From Firmicutes bacterium UBA3930 (GTDB lineage Bacteria; Bacillota; Clostridia; Caldicoprobacterales; Caldicoprobacteraceae): DNA of 64,000 nt. Position numbers and translations under genes: made by a program. Of the stretch, positions 1-7,952 are shown piece by piece. The DNA is taken from NCBI GenBank assembly GCA_002385885.1, contig DGEI01000013.1, positions 145,386 to 209,385 of the forward strand, given 5' to 3'. Within the stretch, counting starts at the first letter, position 1. Every line of letters starts with the position of its first letter. The notes under the pieces are model-generated. The model made no database searches, was not told the DNA's origin, and saw only the letters and a program-made list of their open reading frames with translations.

Positions 1-655
1 GATGGTGCCCGTCGGCAATGTATATCTTTTTTTGTGACATGCTTTCCTGAACCCGGGCAATTATATCCGGTTCGGAAACCACCCAGAGCCTCTCGACAAT
101 CCCATCAATAGCCTCAACCTGAATATCAGGCGCATTTGCAGATATGTATTGATTAAGCAGCCCGGGCACCGTTTTTTCAGGATCATCATAAAGGCCAAAT
201 ATCTGACTGAAATTTGCGCTGCAGGCACGCATAAGCTGCAGCCTGTCAGCTTTCGGTTTGGACAGTGTATTTTCATGGGGCAGTATAACACCCTTAGAAA
301 ACTCTTCCAACCTTACAAGGCCGATAAAACCGGTTCTTGTGTATACCGTTCCGTCTGAAAGTGTAAACCGCTGCTGGTAAATGTATAGCGAGGGTTTGCT
401 CTCCCTTATCAAAACCTGCTCCTCAATCCAGCTGTTCAGGTATGAAGCAGCCCGGGCATATTTGTTATCATATTCATTGTCTCCGGGTTCTTCCTTGCCT
501 AATTCCAAACGGATAATGTTGTAATCGTTCATATTATAATACTGTTCCTGTTCATCCGGGGAAATAATATCATACGGTGGGGTCATAACTTTTGCAAGAT
601 CCCCTATCTTTTCTTTATTATAGCGCAATCCTTTAAATGGTATAATCTGTGCCAT
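1..655 (-). CDS. DUF1015 family protein, N-terminal part
   Basis: This frame opens with ATG at 655 and runs off the left edge, so only about 218 N-terminal residues are present. It begins MAQIIPFKGLRYN, has MTPPYDIISPDEQ near residue 25 and IIRLELGK near 50, and ends at IYIADGH, the start of the conserved ADGHHRY-type motif of DUF1015. Some relatives of this family act as free-serine kinases (SerK/SbnI-like). That role is family knowledge and is not shown here. The ribosome-binding site is AGGGGTGG, 7 bases before the ATG. A sigma-A-like promoter lies just upstream. The C-terminal half lies outside the window. The family assignment is firm and the biochemical role is open. Confidence 0.85.
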   Translation of the reverse strand, partial: MAQIIPFKGLRYNKEKIGDLAKVMTPPYDIISPDEQEQYYNMNDYNIIRLELGKEEPGDNEYDNKYARAASYLNSWIEEQVLIRESKPSLYIYQQRFTLSDGTVYTRTGFIGLVRLEEFSKGVILPHENTLSKPKADRLQLMRACSANFSQIFGLYDDPEKTVPGLLNQYISANAPDIQVEAIDGIVERLWVVSEPDIIARVQESMSQKKIYIADGHH

Positions 656-662
656 ATTTTAT

Positions 663-718
663 CCACCCCTGTGTTTTACTATAGACACATTTTATATTAA
701 GGACAGGGGTGGAGTCAA
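663..718 (-). promoter_or_regulatory. Promoter of the DUF1015 gene with a 10-bp inverted repeat
   Basis: On the minus strand there is TTGACT (718-713), a 16-base spacer and TATAAA (696-691). A perfect inverted repeat, CCACCCCTGT (712-703) and ACAGGGGTGG (672-663), flanks the -10 box. One arm fills the promoter spacer and the other is the ribosome-binding site of the gene. The upstream arm lies before the expected transcription start, so a DNA operator is more likely than an RNA hairpin. That reading is inference. Confidence 0.5.
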
Positions 719-740
719 GGAAATAATAGTAATGCCATAT

Positions 741-1376
741 TTAATGGGTTAAGTTCCTATTTTTTATACTGTTCAGGTAATCGATAAAATCGGAGGCCTC
801 CTGCCTGGTCAGTGACTTGCTGTCGCTTTTATTATATCGCGTTTGCATTATTTCTTTCATTTGTGCTTCCGTGTATCCCAAGGCATTATAAATTGCATAT
901 ATTGCCCTCCGCTGGGCTTCGGTAACCGGCCTCTTACGGGCTATGGCTTTTGACTCCGTTTTTTGGGTTTCCACGGGACTATCCGCAATACTTTCGCCTT
1001 CCTCCAACTCCGGTGCAAACTGCGTTCCATAACCCAATGCAGCCAATGCTCTTCCATAGGCCTTGGTATACGCTTTTTCTATATAATCTTCAAAGTCATC
1101 GCCGGTTTCCGAACCCACACCTATCTCAACATTTCCTTTACTGTCAACTACTTCAAGTTCATAGTAGGCAAACCTGCTCTGTGGATCAATAATTTTATCC
1201 CGTATGGAGGTCTTTGTATTTTCCCTGTTCTCACCGCGAAACCATACCATTCTCCATTTGATTTCCAGATAATCGGCATAATCGGTTTCCCAACTGCCGG
1301 TTCTATGATTCCAGCGGCGCATGGGAAGTTTGGTTATATATTCCTCTGCATTGAATGAGCCTGATCCGGTACTCAT
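741..1376 (-). CDS. Phage-like ERF/Rad52-type ssDNA-annealing protein (putative)
   Basis: This is a 211-residue soluble protein. Residues 36-50 (YLEIKWRMVWFRGEN) and the stretch YTKAYGRALAALGYGTQF near 103-120 resemble a family of phage-borne proteins related to ERF/Rad52-type annealing proteins. The C-terminal 60 residues (from PVTEAQRRAIYAI) look like the small helical tail often attached to phage recombinases: EAQ..AI, then LGY, then LTRQEASDFIDYL. The ribosome-binding site AAAGGAG lies about 10 bases before the ATG. The neighbours are not phage genes, so this may be a relic of an integrated element or a domesticated gene. I recognised it by motif memory only. A hypothetical chromosomal protein of unknown function is the alternative. 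Confidence 0.5.
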   Translation of the reverse strand: MSTGSGSFNAEEYITKLPMRRWNHRTGSWETDYADYLEIKWRMVWFRGENRENTKTSIRDKIIDPQSRFAYYELEVVDSKGNVEIGVGSETGDDFEDYIEKAYTKAYGRALAALGYGTQFAPELEEGESIADSPVETQKTESKAIARKRPVTEAQRRAIYAIYNALGYTEAQMKEIMQTRYNKSDSKSLTRQEASDFIDYLNSIKNRNLTH

Positions 1377-1524
1377 TTTTATTTATACTCCTTTGCTTTT
1401 TGTTCATATTATATGAAGAAAGGTGCAAAAAACACTGATAATAATATGGAAGCAGTCGTCAATGACAGCCTGGTTATCCAATTTTTGTTAATATAAAGTT
1501 CTTATTTTCTGTATAAAATCATTT

Positions 1525-1985
1525 TTGATGGGTAATCTAAATAGCGAAAGGGCACGTAACGGTTGAGCCCAGACTCATATGTGCTCACAGAGGGTATATA
1601 TGGGTCGGCCAAAGATTGCTTACAGGTCTGTTGAGGCTTGTATGCAGTCGGCGGGAAGATTCTGCATGGCGGGGAAAAGTTCTATTGCAGTCGTATATTA
1701 AGTAAATATTATGATTGTAATAGGATTCCAACCTGTTGTGCAGGGTCGAGCTAAGATTATACAGGGTGCCGCAGGTGAACTGCTTAGTTGACTAACGATT
1801 CTATGCAGCCGAAAGGTTGCATAGGGTCGTACAGGTATCCTGTATAGTCGAACGACCCATCATGATAGGTAATGAACTGTTCGGTCGTGGTCGAAAGATC
1901 ACGGCTGGATAATAAGTTATCTATTATGGTGCAAGGTAGATCGTTACGTGCTCTTAAATATTTACCGTATATATTTAAAGTTGCT
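1525..1985 (+). ncRNA. Large structured RNA, unassigned
   Basis: No convincing coding frame covers this interval, but it is dense in strong hairpins. A 14-bp long-range stem (1548-1561 with 1942-1955, one G-U pair) closes a domain of about 400 nt. Inside it are: a stem of at least 13 bp at 1683-1695/1710-1722; a 10-bp stem with a GAAA loop at 1801-1824; a nested stem at 1825-1857 (GGTCGT with ACGACC, then ACAGG with CCTGT); and a 7-bp stem with a GAAA loop at 1886-1903. GNRA loops appear only when it is read on the plus strand, which fixes the orientation. The motif RGTCG recurs about eight times near helix ends. A weak promoter (TTAATA 1488-1493, TATAAA 1512-1517) would start transcription near 1525. 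The 3' end is uncertain. The size, complexity and tRNA neighbourhood recall the large ornate RNAs (ROOL, GOLLD, OLE), but I could not match it to one. Confidence 0.7.
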
Positions 1986-2042
1986 GTCTAAGGAAATGTC
2001 CTATTATGAACCCTCTTTTACTCTATCCGGAAAAGAATAAAA

Positions 2043-2090
2043 AGGTGTCAAATCAGGTGTCAGTTCTGGAGCCAGTATTGGAGCCAAAAA
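2043..2090 (+). repeat. Four 12-bp tandem repeats
   Basis: Four units start at 2043, 2055, 2067 and 2079. They read AGGTGTCA, AGGTGTCA, TGGAGCCA and TGGAGCCA, each followed by four variable bases. The first pair and the second pair are each identical in their 8-base core. A 31-codon frame (ATG 2006, stop 2101) crosses the repeats but has no good ribosome-binding site. The stretch lies between the structured RNA and the tRNA terminator. Confidence 0.6.
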
Positions 2091-2098
2091 GCTTTACA

Positions 2099-2132
2099 TA
2101 AAAAAGAGTTTGAGAACGTTATTCCCAAACCC
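2099..2132 (-). terminator. Terminator of the Asp-Phe-Gly-Cys-Leu tRNA cluster
   Basis: Read on the minus strand, an 11-bp hairpin (arms 2132-2122 and 2116-2106, loop TAACG) is followed by a run of six or more U (2105-2099). It lies 19 bases after the 3' end of tRNA-Leu. Confidence 0.75.
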
Positions 2133-2150
2133 TTGATTTTTCAATATTTC

Positions 2151-2241
2151 TGGTGCCGGAGACCGGAATCGAACCGGTACGGTTTTCCGAAAAACCGCAG
2201 GATTTTAAGTCCTGTGCGTCTGCCAGTTCCGCCACTCCGGC
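2151..2241 (-). tRNA. tRNA-Leu(TAA)
   Basis: The cloverleaf is complete with a long variable arm and an encoded CCA end (2153-2151). The anticodon stem CAGGA/TCCTG encloses loop CTTAAAA, giving anticodon TAA. The acceptor stem GCCGGAG pairs with CTCCGGC. It is the last gene of the five-tRNA cluster. Confidence 0.95.
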
Positions 2242-2250
2242 AAAATAAAA

Positions 2251-2325
<75 letters not shown>

Positions 2326-2330
2326 ATACC

Positions 2331-2405
2331 TGGAGCGGGAGACGGGATTCGAACCCGCGACATTCGCCTTGGCAAGGCGACGCTCTACCACTGAGCCACT
2401 CCCGC
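2331..2405 (-). tRNA. tRNA-Gly(GCC), copy 1
   Basis: The acceptor GCGGGAG pairs with CTCCCGC and CCA is encoded. The anticodon loop TTGCCAA gives GCC. Its sequence is identical over all 75 bases to the tRNA-Gly at 40319-40393. Confidence 0.95.
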
Positions 2406-2452
2406 ATGTACATGCTGTTCTATATTTATTTTTCCTGCCGGCACCCTGGTTG

Positions 2453-2528
<76 letters not shown>

Positions 2529-2535
2529 TTATAAC

Positions 2536-2612
2536 TGGCGACCCGGAAGGGACTCGAACCCTCGGCCTCTAGCGTGACAGGCTAGCGTTCTAACCAACTG
2601 AACTACCGGGCC
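2536..2612 (-). tRNA. tRNA-Asp(GTC)
   Basis: The acceptor GGCCCGG pairs with CCGGGTC with one G-U pair, and CCA is encoded. The anticodon loop CTGTCAC gives GTC. It is the first gene of the cluster in transcription order (Asp, Phe, Gly, Cys, Leu). Confidence 0.95.
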
Positions 2613-2790
2613 CCCCTACAGTTCTATAAACAGTGCCTTAGAGACAAATATTAGTATATATTACATCAGGCTACAAGTCAAAAAGAATTATAAAGAATAT
2701 AGCCCAATTATCTTAACATTTCTCCCGAAATCTGCGATTATCTTTTTATACATCCGGCATGGAGAGCAAAGCTTTTTATTTCCGCCTGAT

Positions 2791-3495
2791 TCATCTGCGT
2801 TTTCTCAGTTCATCGTGTATGTCGCCTAACGATATTCCCTGTTCAACCAATAACACCAGTATATGGTACAGAAGATCGCTAACTTCATATACTACCTCGC
2901 CCTTATCCCGGTTTTTTGCCGCTATGATCACTTCGGAGGACTCTTCGCCAACTTTTTTGAGGATTTTATCTATGCCTTCTTCAAATAAGTAGCATGTATA
3001 TGAACCCTCTTTTGGATAGCGTTTTCTGGAATCAATGACATCATACAGCTCCTGCAGTATCGCTCCTATATTATTTATTATATCACGGTTTTTTAGGTTT
3101 TGACCGGTATTGCTGTATACATCTTCAGGATCAAACAACTTCTCCTGATCTACCTTCAATACACCGTCATTATCAGAAACAATCCTGTAAAAACATGATC
3201 TGTAACCGTTATGACAGGCGGCTTTTACCTGCTTTACCCTGACGAGCAAAGCATCCCCGTCACAGTCAACGGCTATTTCCTCAATCTGTTGAATATGGCC
3301 GGATGTCTCTCCTTTCATCCAAATCTTTTTCCTGCTTCTGCTCCAATAATGGGTTATACCTGTTTCAAGGCTTTTTTCCAGCGCTTCCCGGTTCATATAG
3401 CCAAGCATCAATACCTGTCCGTTTTCATAATCCTGGATTATGGCCGGTATCAGCCCATCATTATTGAATTTAACCTCATCCATCAGCTTCATCAT
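2791..3495 (-). CDS. hisIE: Bifunctional phosphoribosyl-AMP cyclohydrolase / phosphoribosyl-ATP pyrophosphohydrolase
   Basis: This 234-residue protein carries out steps 2 and 3 of histidine synthesis. The N-terminal half (about 1-115) is the cyclohydrolase: DYENGQVLMLGYMNREAL, HYWSRSR, the metal-binding DCDGDALL, and zinc ligand cysteines in KAACHNGYRSCFY. The C-terminal half (about 140-234) is the pyrophosphohydrolase, with KKVGEESSEVIIAAKN and EVSDLLYHILVLL. The length is normal for a fused HisIE. It is the last gene of the his operon, 49 bases after hisA. The start could be either of two adjacent ATG codons behind GGGGAAG. Confidence 0.97.
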   Translation of the reverse strand: MMKLMDEVKFNNDGLIPAIIQDYENGQVLMLGYMNREALEKSLETGITHYWSRSRKKIWMKGETSGHIQQIEEIAVDCDGDALLVRVKQVKAACHNGYRSCFYRIVSDNDGVLKVDQEKLFDPEDVYSNTGQNLKNRDIINNIGAILQELYDVIDSRKRYPKEGSYTCYLFEEGIDKILKKVGEESSEVIIAAKNRDKGEVVYEVSDLLYHILVLLVEQGISLGDIHDELRKRR

Positions 3496-3544
3496 TACTT
3501 CCCCTCATCCAAATCAATTTTCTGCCATATGAAAAAAACTTCTG

Positions 3545-4261
3545 TCAGTTTCCAAGTTCAATTGCATCTTTTAGCTTAATCATGCCGGTATATAACGCCT
3601 TCCCGATTATAACTCCGGAAACACCTGCGGCTTTTAGCAGCCTGATATGGCTTATATCACTAATTCCACCCGATGCTATTACATTTAGCCCGGTATGCTG
3701 AACCATCTCCCGGGTTGTAGAAATGTTTGGCCCGTCCAGCATGCCGTCTTTCAATATGTCCGTATAAATTATCGTCTCCACTCCTACGTCCCGCATTTTT
3801 TTTCCCAGTTCCAACGGCGAAATGCCGTATTCATCAGTCCAACCTTTTACTGCCACCTTGCCTTCCCGGGCATCTATGCCGACCGCTATTCTGCTTCCAT
3901 ATTTTTTTACCGCCGTCTCAAGCATATAAGGATCTTCAATTGCTGCAGTTCCCAGTATGACCCTGCTGATTCCCAGATCGTCCAGCAGGTAGGCAATCTT
4001 TTGTTCATCACGTATGCCTCCCCCAAGCTGAACCGGTATGCTGACTGTCTTAAGTATTTCTTTTATAATGTTTTCGTTATTGCTCTTGCCCTGGAATGCC
4101 CCGTCCAGGTCAACCAGATGGATATACTTTGCTCCCTGAGATTCCCATTCAATGGCAACTTCTACAGGATTATCACTGTATACCGTTTGCCGGCGGATAC
4201 TGCCCTGAACAAGACGTACACATTTGCCTTCTTTGATATCAATAGCAGGATAAATTGTCAT
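3545..4261 (-). CDS. hisA: ProFAR isomerase (HisA)
   Basis: This is a 238-residue (beta/alpha)8 barrel that isomerises ProFAR to PRFAR. The catalytic aspartates are visible in YPAIDIKEGKCVRL at the N terminus and in IIYTDILKDGM in the second half. The phosphate-binding loops are GGGIRD and ASGGISD. It follows hisB after a 56-base gap, where hisH normally sits, and precedes hisIE by 49 bases, where hisF normally sits. Neither gene is present. The next enzyme in the pathway would be the HisHF synthase, so its subunits must be encoded elsewhere. Confidence 0.97.
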   Translation of the reverse strand: MTIYPAIDIKEGKCVRLVQGSIRRQTVYSDNPVEVAIEWESQGAKYIHLVDLDGAFQGKSNNENIIKEILKTVSIPVQLGGGIRDEQKIAYLLDDLGISRVILGTAAIEDPYMLETAVKKYGSRIAVGIDAREGKVAVKGWTDEYGISPLELGKKMRDVGVETIIYTDILKDGMLDGPNISTTREMVQHTGLNVIASGGISDISHIRLLKAAGVSGVIIGKALYTGMIKLKDAIELGN

Positions 4262-4317
4262 AATTCAATACCCTCCAAAAAATCTCCATATACCTTGCCC
4301 TTTGCTGCAGTCAGAAC

Positions 4318-4911
4318 TTAATCCATAACACCTTTGGTTGAGGGAACCTGTCCCGTATTCCCTGTAATAGTTACTGCCTGTTTCATAGCCCTTCCGAAAG
4401 CTTTAAAGACTGCTTCCAGCATATGATGGGTGTTCCGTCCATATAAGACCCGCACATGTATCCCAATCCCACAGCTGTTAGAAAAGGCTCTGAAGAATTC
4501 TTCTGCCAGCTGTGTGTCAAACTGTCCAACTCTCCCGGCCAGATCCGGTGTCTGGTAATAGAGAAATGGACGCCCTCCTATATCGATGCATACCATGGCC
4601 AGGGATTCATCCATGGGCACAAAGAACGTGCCGTAGCGCGCTATGTCCTTTCTTTCACCAAGGGCTTTTGCAAATGCCTTCCCCAGGACAATGCCTGTAT
4701 CTTCAACAGTATGGTGTCCATCTACCTCGAGATCCCCATTGCAGGACAGATGGATATCAAAACCGCCATGCAAAGTAAAGAGTTCAAGCATGTGATCAAA
4801 GAAACCGATTCCGGTATCAATCTGTGAAACTCCGCTGCCTTCCAGGGTTATCTCCGCTTCAACCCTTGTTTCTGCTGACATCCTGCTAAATTTGCCTGTT
4901 CTTAAACTCAT
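4318..4911 (-). CDS. hisB: Imidazoleglycerol-phosphate dehydratase
   Basis: This is a 197-residue single-domain HisB that dehydrates IGP to imidazole acetol phosphate. The manganese-binding histidine motifs are clear: FFDHMLELFTLHGGFD, DGHHTVEDTGIVLG and THHMLEAVFKAFGRA. There is no fused phosphatase domain. The phosphatase step fits the divergent hisK. The gene starts one base after the hisC stop codon, so the two are tightly coupled. An alternative start ten codons downstream would shorten it slightly. Confidence 0.97.
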   Translation of the reverse strand: MSLRTGKFSRMSAETRVEAEITLEGSGVSQIDTGIGFFDHMLELFTLHGGFDIHLSCNGDLEVDGHHTVEDTGIVLGKAFAKALGERKDIARYGTFFVPMDESLAMVCIDIGGRPFLYYQTPDLAGRVGQFDTQLAEEFFRAFSNSCGIGIHVRVLYGRNTHHMLEAVFKAFGRAMKQAVTITGNTGQVPSTKGVMD

Positions 4912-4912
4912 A

Positions 4913-5977
4913 TTATTGCCCCCTCAAAATTTGCTCCAGTACCTGGAGAAAAGTATCGTTATCTTCAGCTGTCCCCACTGTAACCCTTAAACAATCTTTC
5001 AGCCTGCCGTTACCGGCAAAACTGCGTACCAGTATCCCCTCCTGCATGAGTCTTTCGCATATTTTTCCGGCACCATTTGCTTTGAGCAGTAAAAAATTAG
5101 TATTTGACGGATAAACACTTATACCGTTCATACGAGACAGTTTACCGTATAACCGTTCCCTCTCGGCTACAATTTTTGATATTCTTTCCCGGATAATATC
5201 TATATTTTCCAGCACCAGCCGTGCAGCTCTCTGTGAGATGCTGCTGACATTATACGGAGGTTTAACTATGCTAATTTGCTCAACCAGGCCTTTGTTGGCT
5301 ATTAAATAACCTATTCTGAGACCGGCAAGCCCCATAGCCTTTGAAAATGTCTTCAAAACCACCAGGTTGGGGTATTGTGCAATATATTCAATAGCTGAAT
5401 GGCTGCAGAATTCCCCATAAGCTTCATCTACAACCACTATCCCGTTGAAATTTTCCAGTAATCCCCGCAGCCTGTCCAATTCCAGGATATTGCCCGTTGG
5501 GTTGTTGGGAGAACAGATAAATATAAGTTTGGGTTTGTGCTGTTCTATAGCCTTATGAAATCCATCTGTATCGTAGCTGAAATCATCGTTCAGGGGCACC
5601 TCAACGGGAATTCCGCCTGCAATACGAGTAAATATGCCGTACATTCCAAAGGATGGATCCGGATAAAGCACCATTTCACCCCTATCGATAAATGCATTTA
5701 TTATTACCTGGATAAGTTCATCGGAGCCTGCGCCGACGATAATTTCATCGGGATGCACTTTGCAGTACCCGGATATACTTTCTCTTAAAACTGCTGCATC
5801 CGAATCAGGATACAGGTTTAATCCACTATCCTCCAACAATTCCCGGGCAAGCTGTTTTTTCACCACACCGGGCAGATCATATGGGCTTTCATTAGCATCC
5901 ATCTTTATTCTATACGGCACATCATTTGCCTTATATGGTTTTAAATCTCTCAGGCCGCTGCGCAAATAAACCTTCAT
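4913..5977 (-). CDS. hisC: Histidinol-phosphate aminotransferase
   Basis: This is a 354-residue fold-type I PLP aminotransferase. The PLP lysine is in LKTFSKAMGLAGLRIGY. Other family signatures are MDANESPYDLP near the N terminus, PDPSFGMY, FICSPNNPTGN and VVDEAYGEF. It converts imidazole acetol phosphate to histidinol phosphate. Its start overlaps the hisD stop by four bases, which indicates translational coupling. Confidence 0.96.
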   Translation of the reverse strand: MKVYLRSGLRDLKPYKANDVPYRIKMDANESPYDLPGVVKKQLARELLEDSGLNLYPDSDAAVLRESISGYCKVHPDEIIVGAGSDELIQVIINAFIDRGEMVLYPDPSFGMYGIFTRIAGGIPVEVPLNDDFSYDTDGFHKAIEQHKPKLIFICSPNNPTGNILELDRLRGLLENFNGIVVVDEAYGEFCSHSAIEYIAQYPNLVVLKTFSKAMGLAGLRIGYLIANKGLVEQISIVKPPYNVSSISQRAARLVLENIDIIRERISKIVAERERLYGKLSRMNGISVYPSNTNFLLLKANGAGKICERLMQEGILVRSFAGNGRLKDCLRVTVGTAEDNDTFLQVLEQILRGQ

Positions 5978-7272
5978 TTTTCAAACCTCACCTTAACGGA
6001 ATTGGCATGGGCGGTAAATCCTTCTTTATCAGCAAACTCAATAATGTCTTCACCTATTGCTTTTAATGCCTTCCCGGTATAAAAAAGCACATTTGATCTT
6101 TTTATAAAATCATAGACGCCCAAAGGTGAAAAGAACCGGGCTGTTCCGCTGGTAGGCAGTGTATGATTTGTCCCTGCCATATAATCGCCTACCGGTTCAG
6201 GAGTATATTCACCTAAAAATATTGAACCGGCATTTTTGATGTCACCCAAAATTTCAAAAGGATTTTGAACTGCAAGTTCCAGATGTTCCGGAGCAAGATC
6301 ATTTGCAATATCCACAGCCTGATTGAGAGAATCCACCGCTATAAGCGCGCCGTTATTTTTCAGGGACTCCTCGATTGTACTTCTTGTAGATAACATTGGG
6401 AGCTGCTTTTGTATCTCCCGGCTTACGCCGGAGATAAGGCCAAAGGAATCCGTCACAAGTATTGACGAAGCCATAGGATCATGCTCGGCTTGGGATAACA
6501 GATCAGCCGCAACAAAAGCAGGGTTTGCGGATGAATCTGCCAGCACCATAATTTCACTGGGTCCGGCTATCAGATCAATATCAACATATCCGTATACTTC
6601 CTTTTTCGCTAATGTAACATATACATTTCCAGGCCCGACTATTTTGTCTGCTTTAGGTATGGTTGATGTTCCAAAAGCCAACGCAGCTATAGCCTGAGCC
6701 CCGCCAACCTTGAATATTTTTTTGCATCCGGCTTCACATGCAGCTACCAGGGTATAAGGATTAATCTTTTTATTTTTGTCAGGCGGACTTAGTAAAATAA
6801 TATCCGGAACACCGGCCACCCGGGCCGGAACAATGTTCATAAGCACCGAAGACGGATAGGCAGCCCTGCCCCCGGGAGCATAAACTCCCACCCGTTCTAT
6901 GGGAAGCACCCGTTGGCCTAGTATTACACCGTTGTCTTCATAAATCATCCATGAATTTTCCAACTGCCTGCTGTGGAATCTCCAGATCATGTCCCTGGCT
7001 TTTCTGATTATATCTATATAGCGTGCTTCCACTGTTTCATAGGCTTCCTGTATTTCATTCCGGCTGACAACCATATCCTCTGCACTGTCATATAATACTC
7101 CGTCAAATCTGGCGGTAAACTCAATCAACGCCCGGTCGCCATTTTTCCTGACACTGTCCAGCACTTCACTGACCACGTGTTTTTCTTCTTCCAGTGTAAG
7201 CTGAGAACGCCGGTTTAGTTTACCTGTTATCCAGTTAATATCTTTTCCCCGCCCATCAATGACATTGATCAT
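5974..7272 (-). CDS. hisD: Histidinol dehydrogenase
   Basis: This is a 432-residue, NAD-dependent zinc enzyme that oxidises histidinol twice to give histidine. Signatures are VPGGRAAYPSSVLMN, VGGAQAIAALAFGT, IVGPGNVYVTLAKKEV, AGPSEIMVLAD and the metal/catalytic segment LSQAEHDPMASS. Near the C terminus are APEHLEL and GDYMAGTNHTLPT. The length is typical. Its start overlaps the hisG stop by four bases (ATGA). Confidence 0.97.
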   Translation of the reverse strand: MINVIDGRGKDINWITGKLNRRSQLTLEEEKHVVSEVLDSVRKNGDRALIEFTARFDGVLYDSAEDMVVSRNEIQEAYETVEARYIDIIRKARDMIWRFHSRQLENSWMIYEDNGVILGQRVLPIERVGVYAPGGRAAYPSSVLMNIVPARVAGVPDIILLSPPDKNKKINPYTLVAACEAGCKKIFKVGGAQAIAALAFGTSTIPKADKIVGPGNVYVTLAKKEVYGYVDIDLIAGPSEIMVLADSSANPAFVAADLLSQAEHDPMASSILVTDSFGLISGVSREIQKQLPMLSTRSTIEESLKNNGALIAVDSLNQAVDIANDLAPEHLELAVQNPFEILGDIKNAGSIFLGEYTPEPVGDYMAGTNHTLPTSGTARFFSPLGVYDFIKRSNVLFYTGKALKAIGEDIIEFADKEGFTAHANSVKVRFEK

Positions 7273-7952
7273 GTTTTCTTCTCCTCCAACATCCTTTGAA
7301 TATTGTTAATTAAACTCCTGATTTCAGTGTTTTTTGTTTTTAAGCTTATGCGGTTAACCACCAATCTTGCGCTTATAGGGCAAATCTCATCCAGGACCAC
7401 CAATCCGTTCTCCTTCAAAGTCCTGCCGCTCTCCACAATATCAATAATGACGTCTGACAAACCGGTTAACGGCCCCAGCTCTACCGAACCGTTCAGTTTG
7501 ATAATCTCCACTGTCTTGTCCTGGCTGGAAAAATAGCTTTTTGCGATATTAGGGTATTTTGTGGCAACCCGGGTATAGGCACGGGTAATCCATGTATCTC
7601 TTTTTTCGGGGAAACCGGCTACCACAATCCTGCACCTGCCGTACTTTAAGTCCAGCATCTCGTAAAGGGATCTTCCTTCCTCCATCAGTACATCCTTCCC
7701 CACTATTCCCGCATCTGCTATCCCGTATTCAACGTATGTCGGAACATCGCTTGGCTTAACCAACACCAGCCTGACCTGTTCATCAGGAGTATAGAATATA
7801 AGTTTCCTTGACGGCTGTTCAAGTTCTGAACAATCCAGTCCGGCATCTGTTAACAGTCTTACCGATTCATCAAATAACCGCCCCTTTGAAAGCGCAATAG
7901 TTATCAAGGGTATATCTCCTTCCCAACCTGTTTTATCACAAATCTCACTCAA
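7269..7952 (-). CDS. hisG: ATP phosphoribosyltransferase, short-form catalytic subunit
   Basis: HisG condenses ATP and PRPP, the committed step of histidine synthesis. This 227-residue form lacks the C-terminal regulatory domain, so it needs HisZ, which is encoded immediately upstream. Motifs include ITIALSKGRLFDESV, the YGIADAGIVGKDVL segment and the PRPP loop region LNGSVELGPLTGLSDVI with DIVESGRTL. The start is TTG at 7952, which overlaps the hisZ stop (TTGA). The short N-terminal extension before LITIALSKG is unusual, and a later start is possible. Confidence 0.96.
   Translation of the reverse strand: MSEICDKTGWEGDIPLITIALSKGRLFDESVRLLTDAGLDCSELEQPSRKLIFYTPDEQVRLVLVKPSDVPTYVEYGIADAGIVGKDVLMEEGRSLYEMLDLKYGRCRIVVAGFPEKRDTWITRAYTRVATKYPNIAKSYFSSQDKTVEIIKLNGSVELGPLTGLSDVIIDIVESGRTLKENGLVVLDEICPISARLVVNRISLKTKNTEIRSLINNIQRMLEEKKT

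Noticed and set aside
1525..1985. OLE RNA, group I or group II intron as identity of the structured RNA
   Set aside because: OLE normally sits in an isoprenoid/DNA-repair operon with its partner protein, which is absent here. No group II domain V or group I core motifs were recognised. I did not exclude OLE by a model search.
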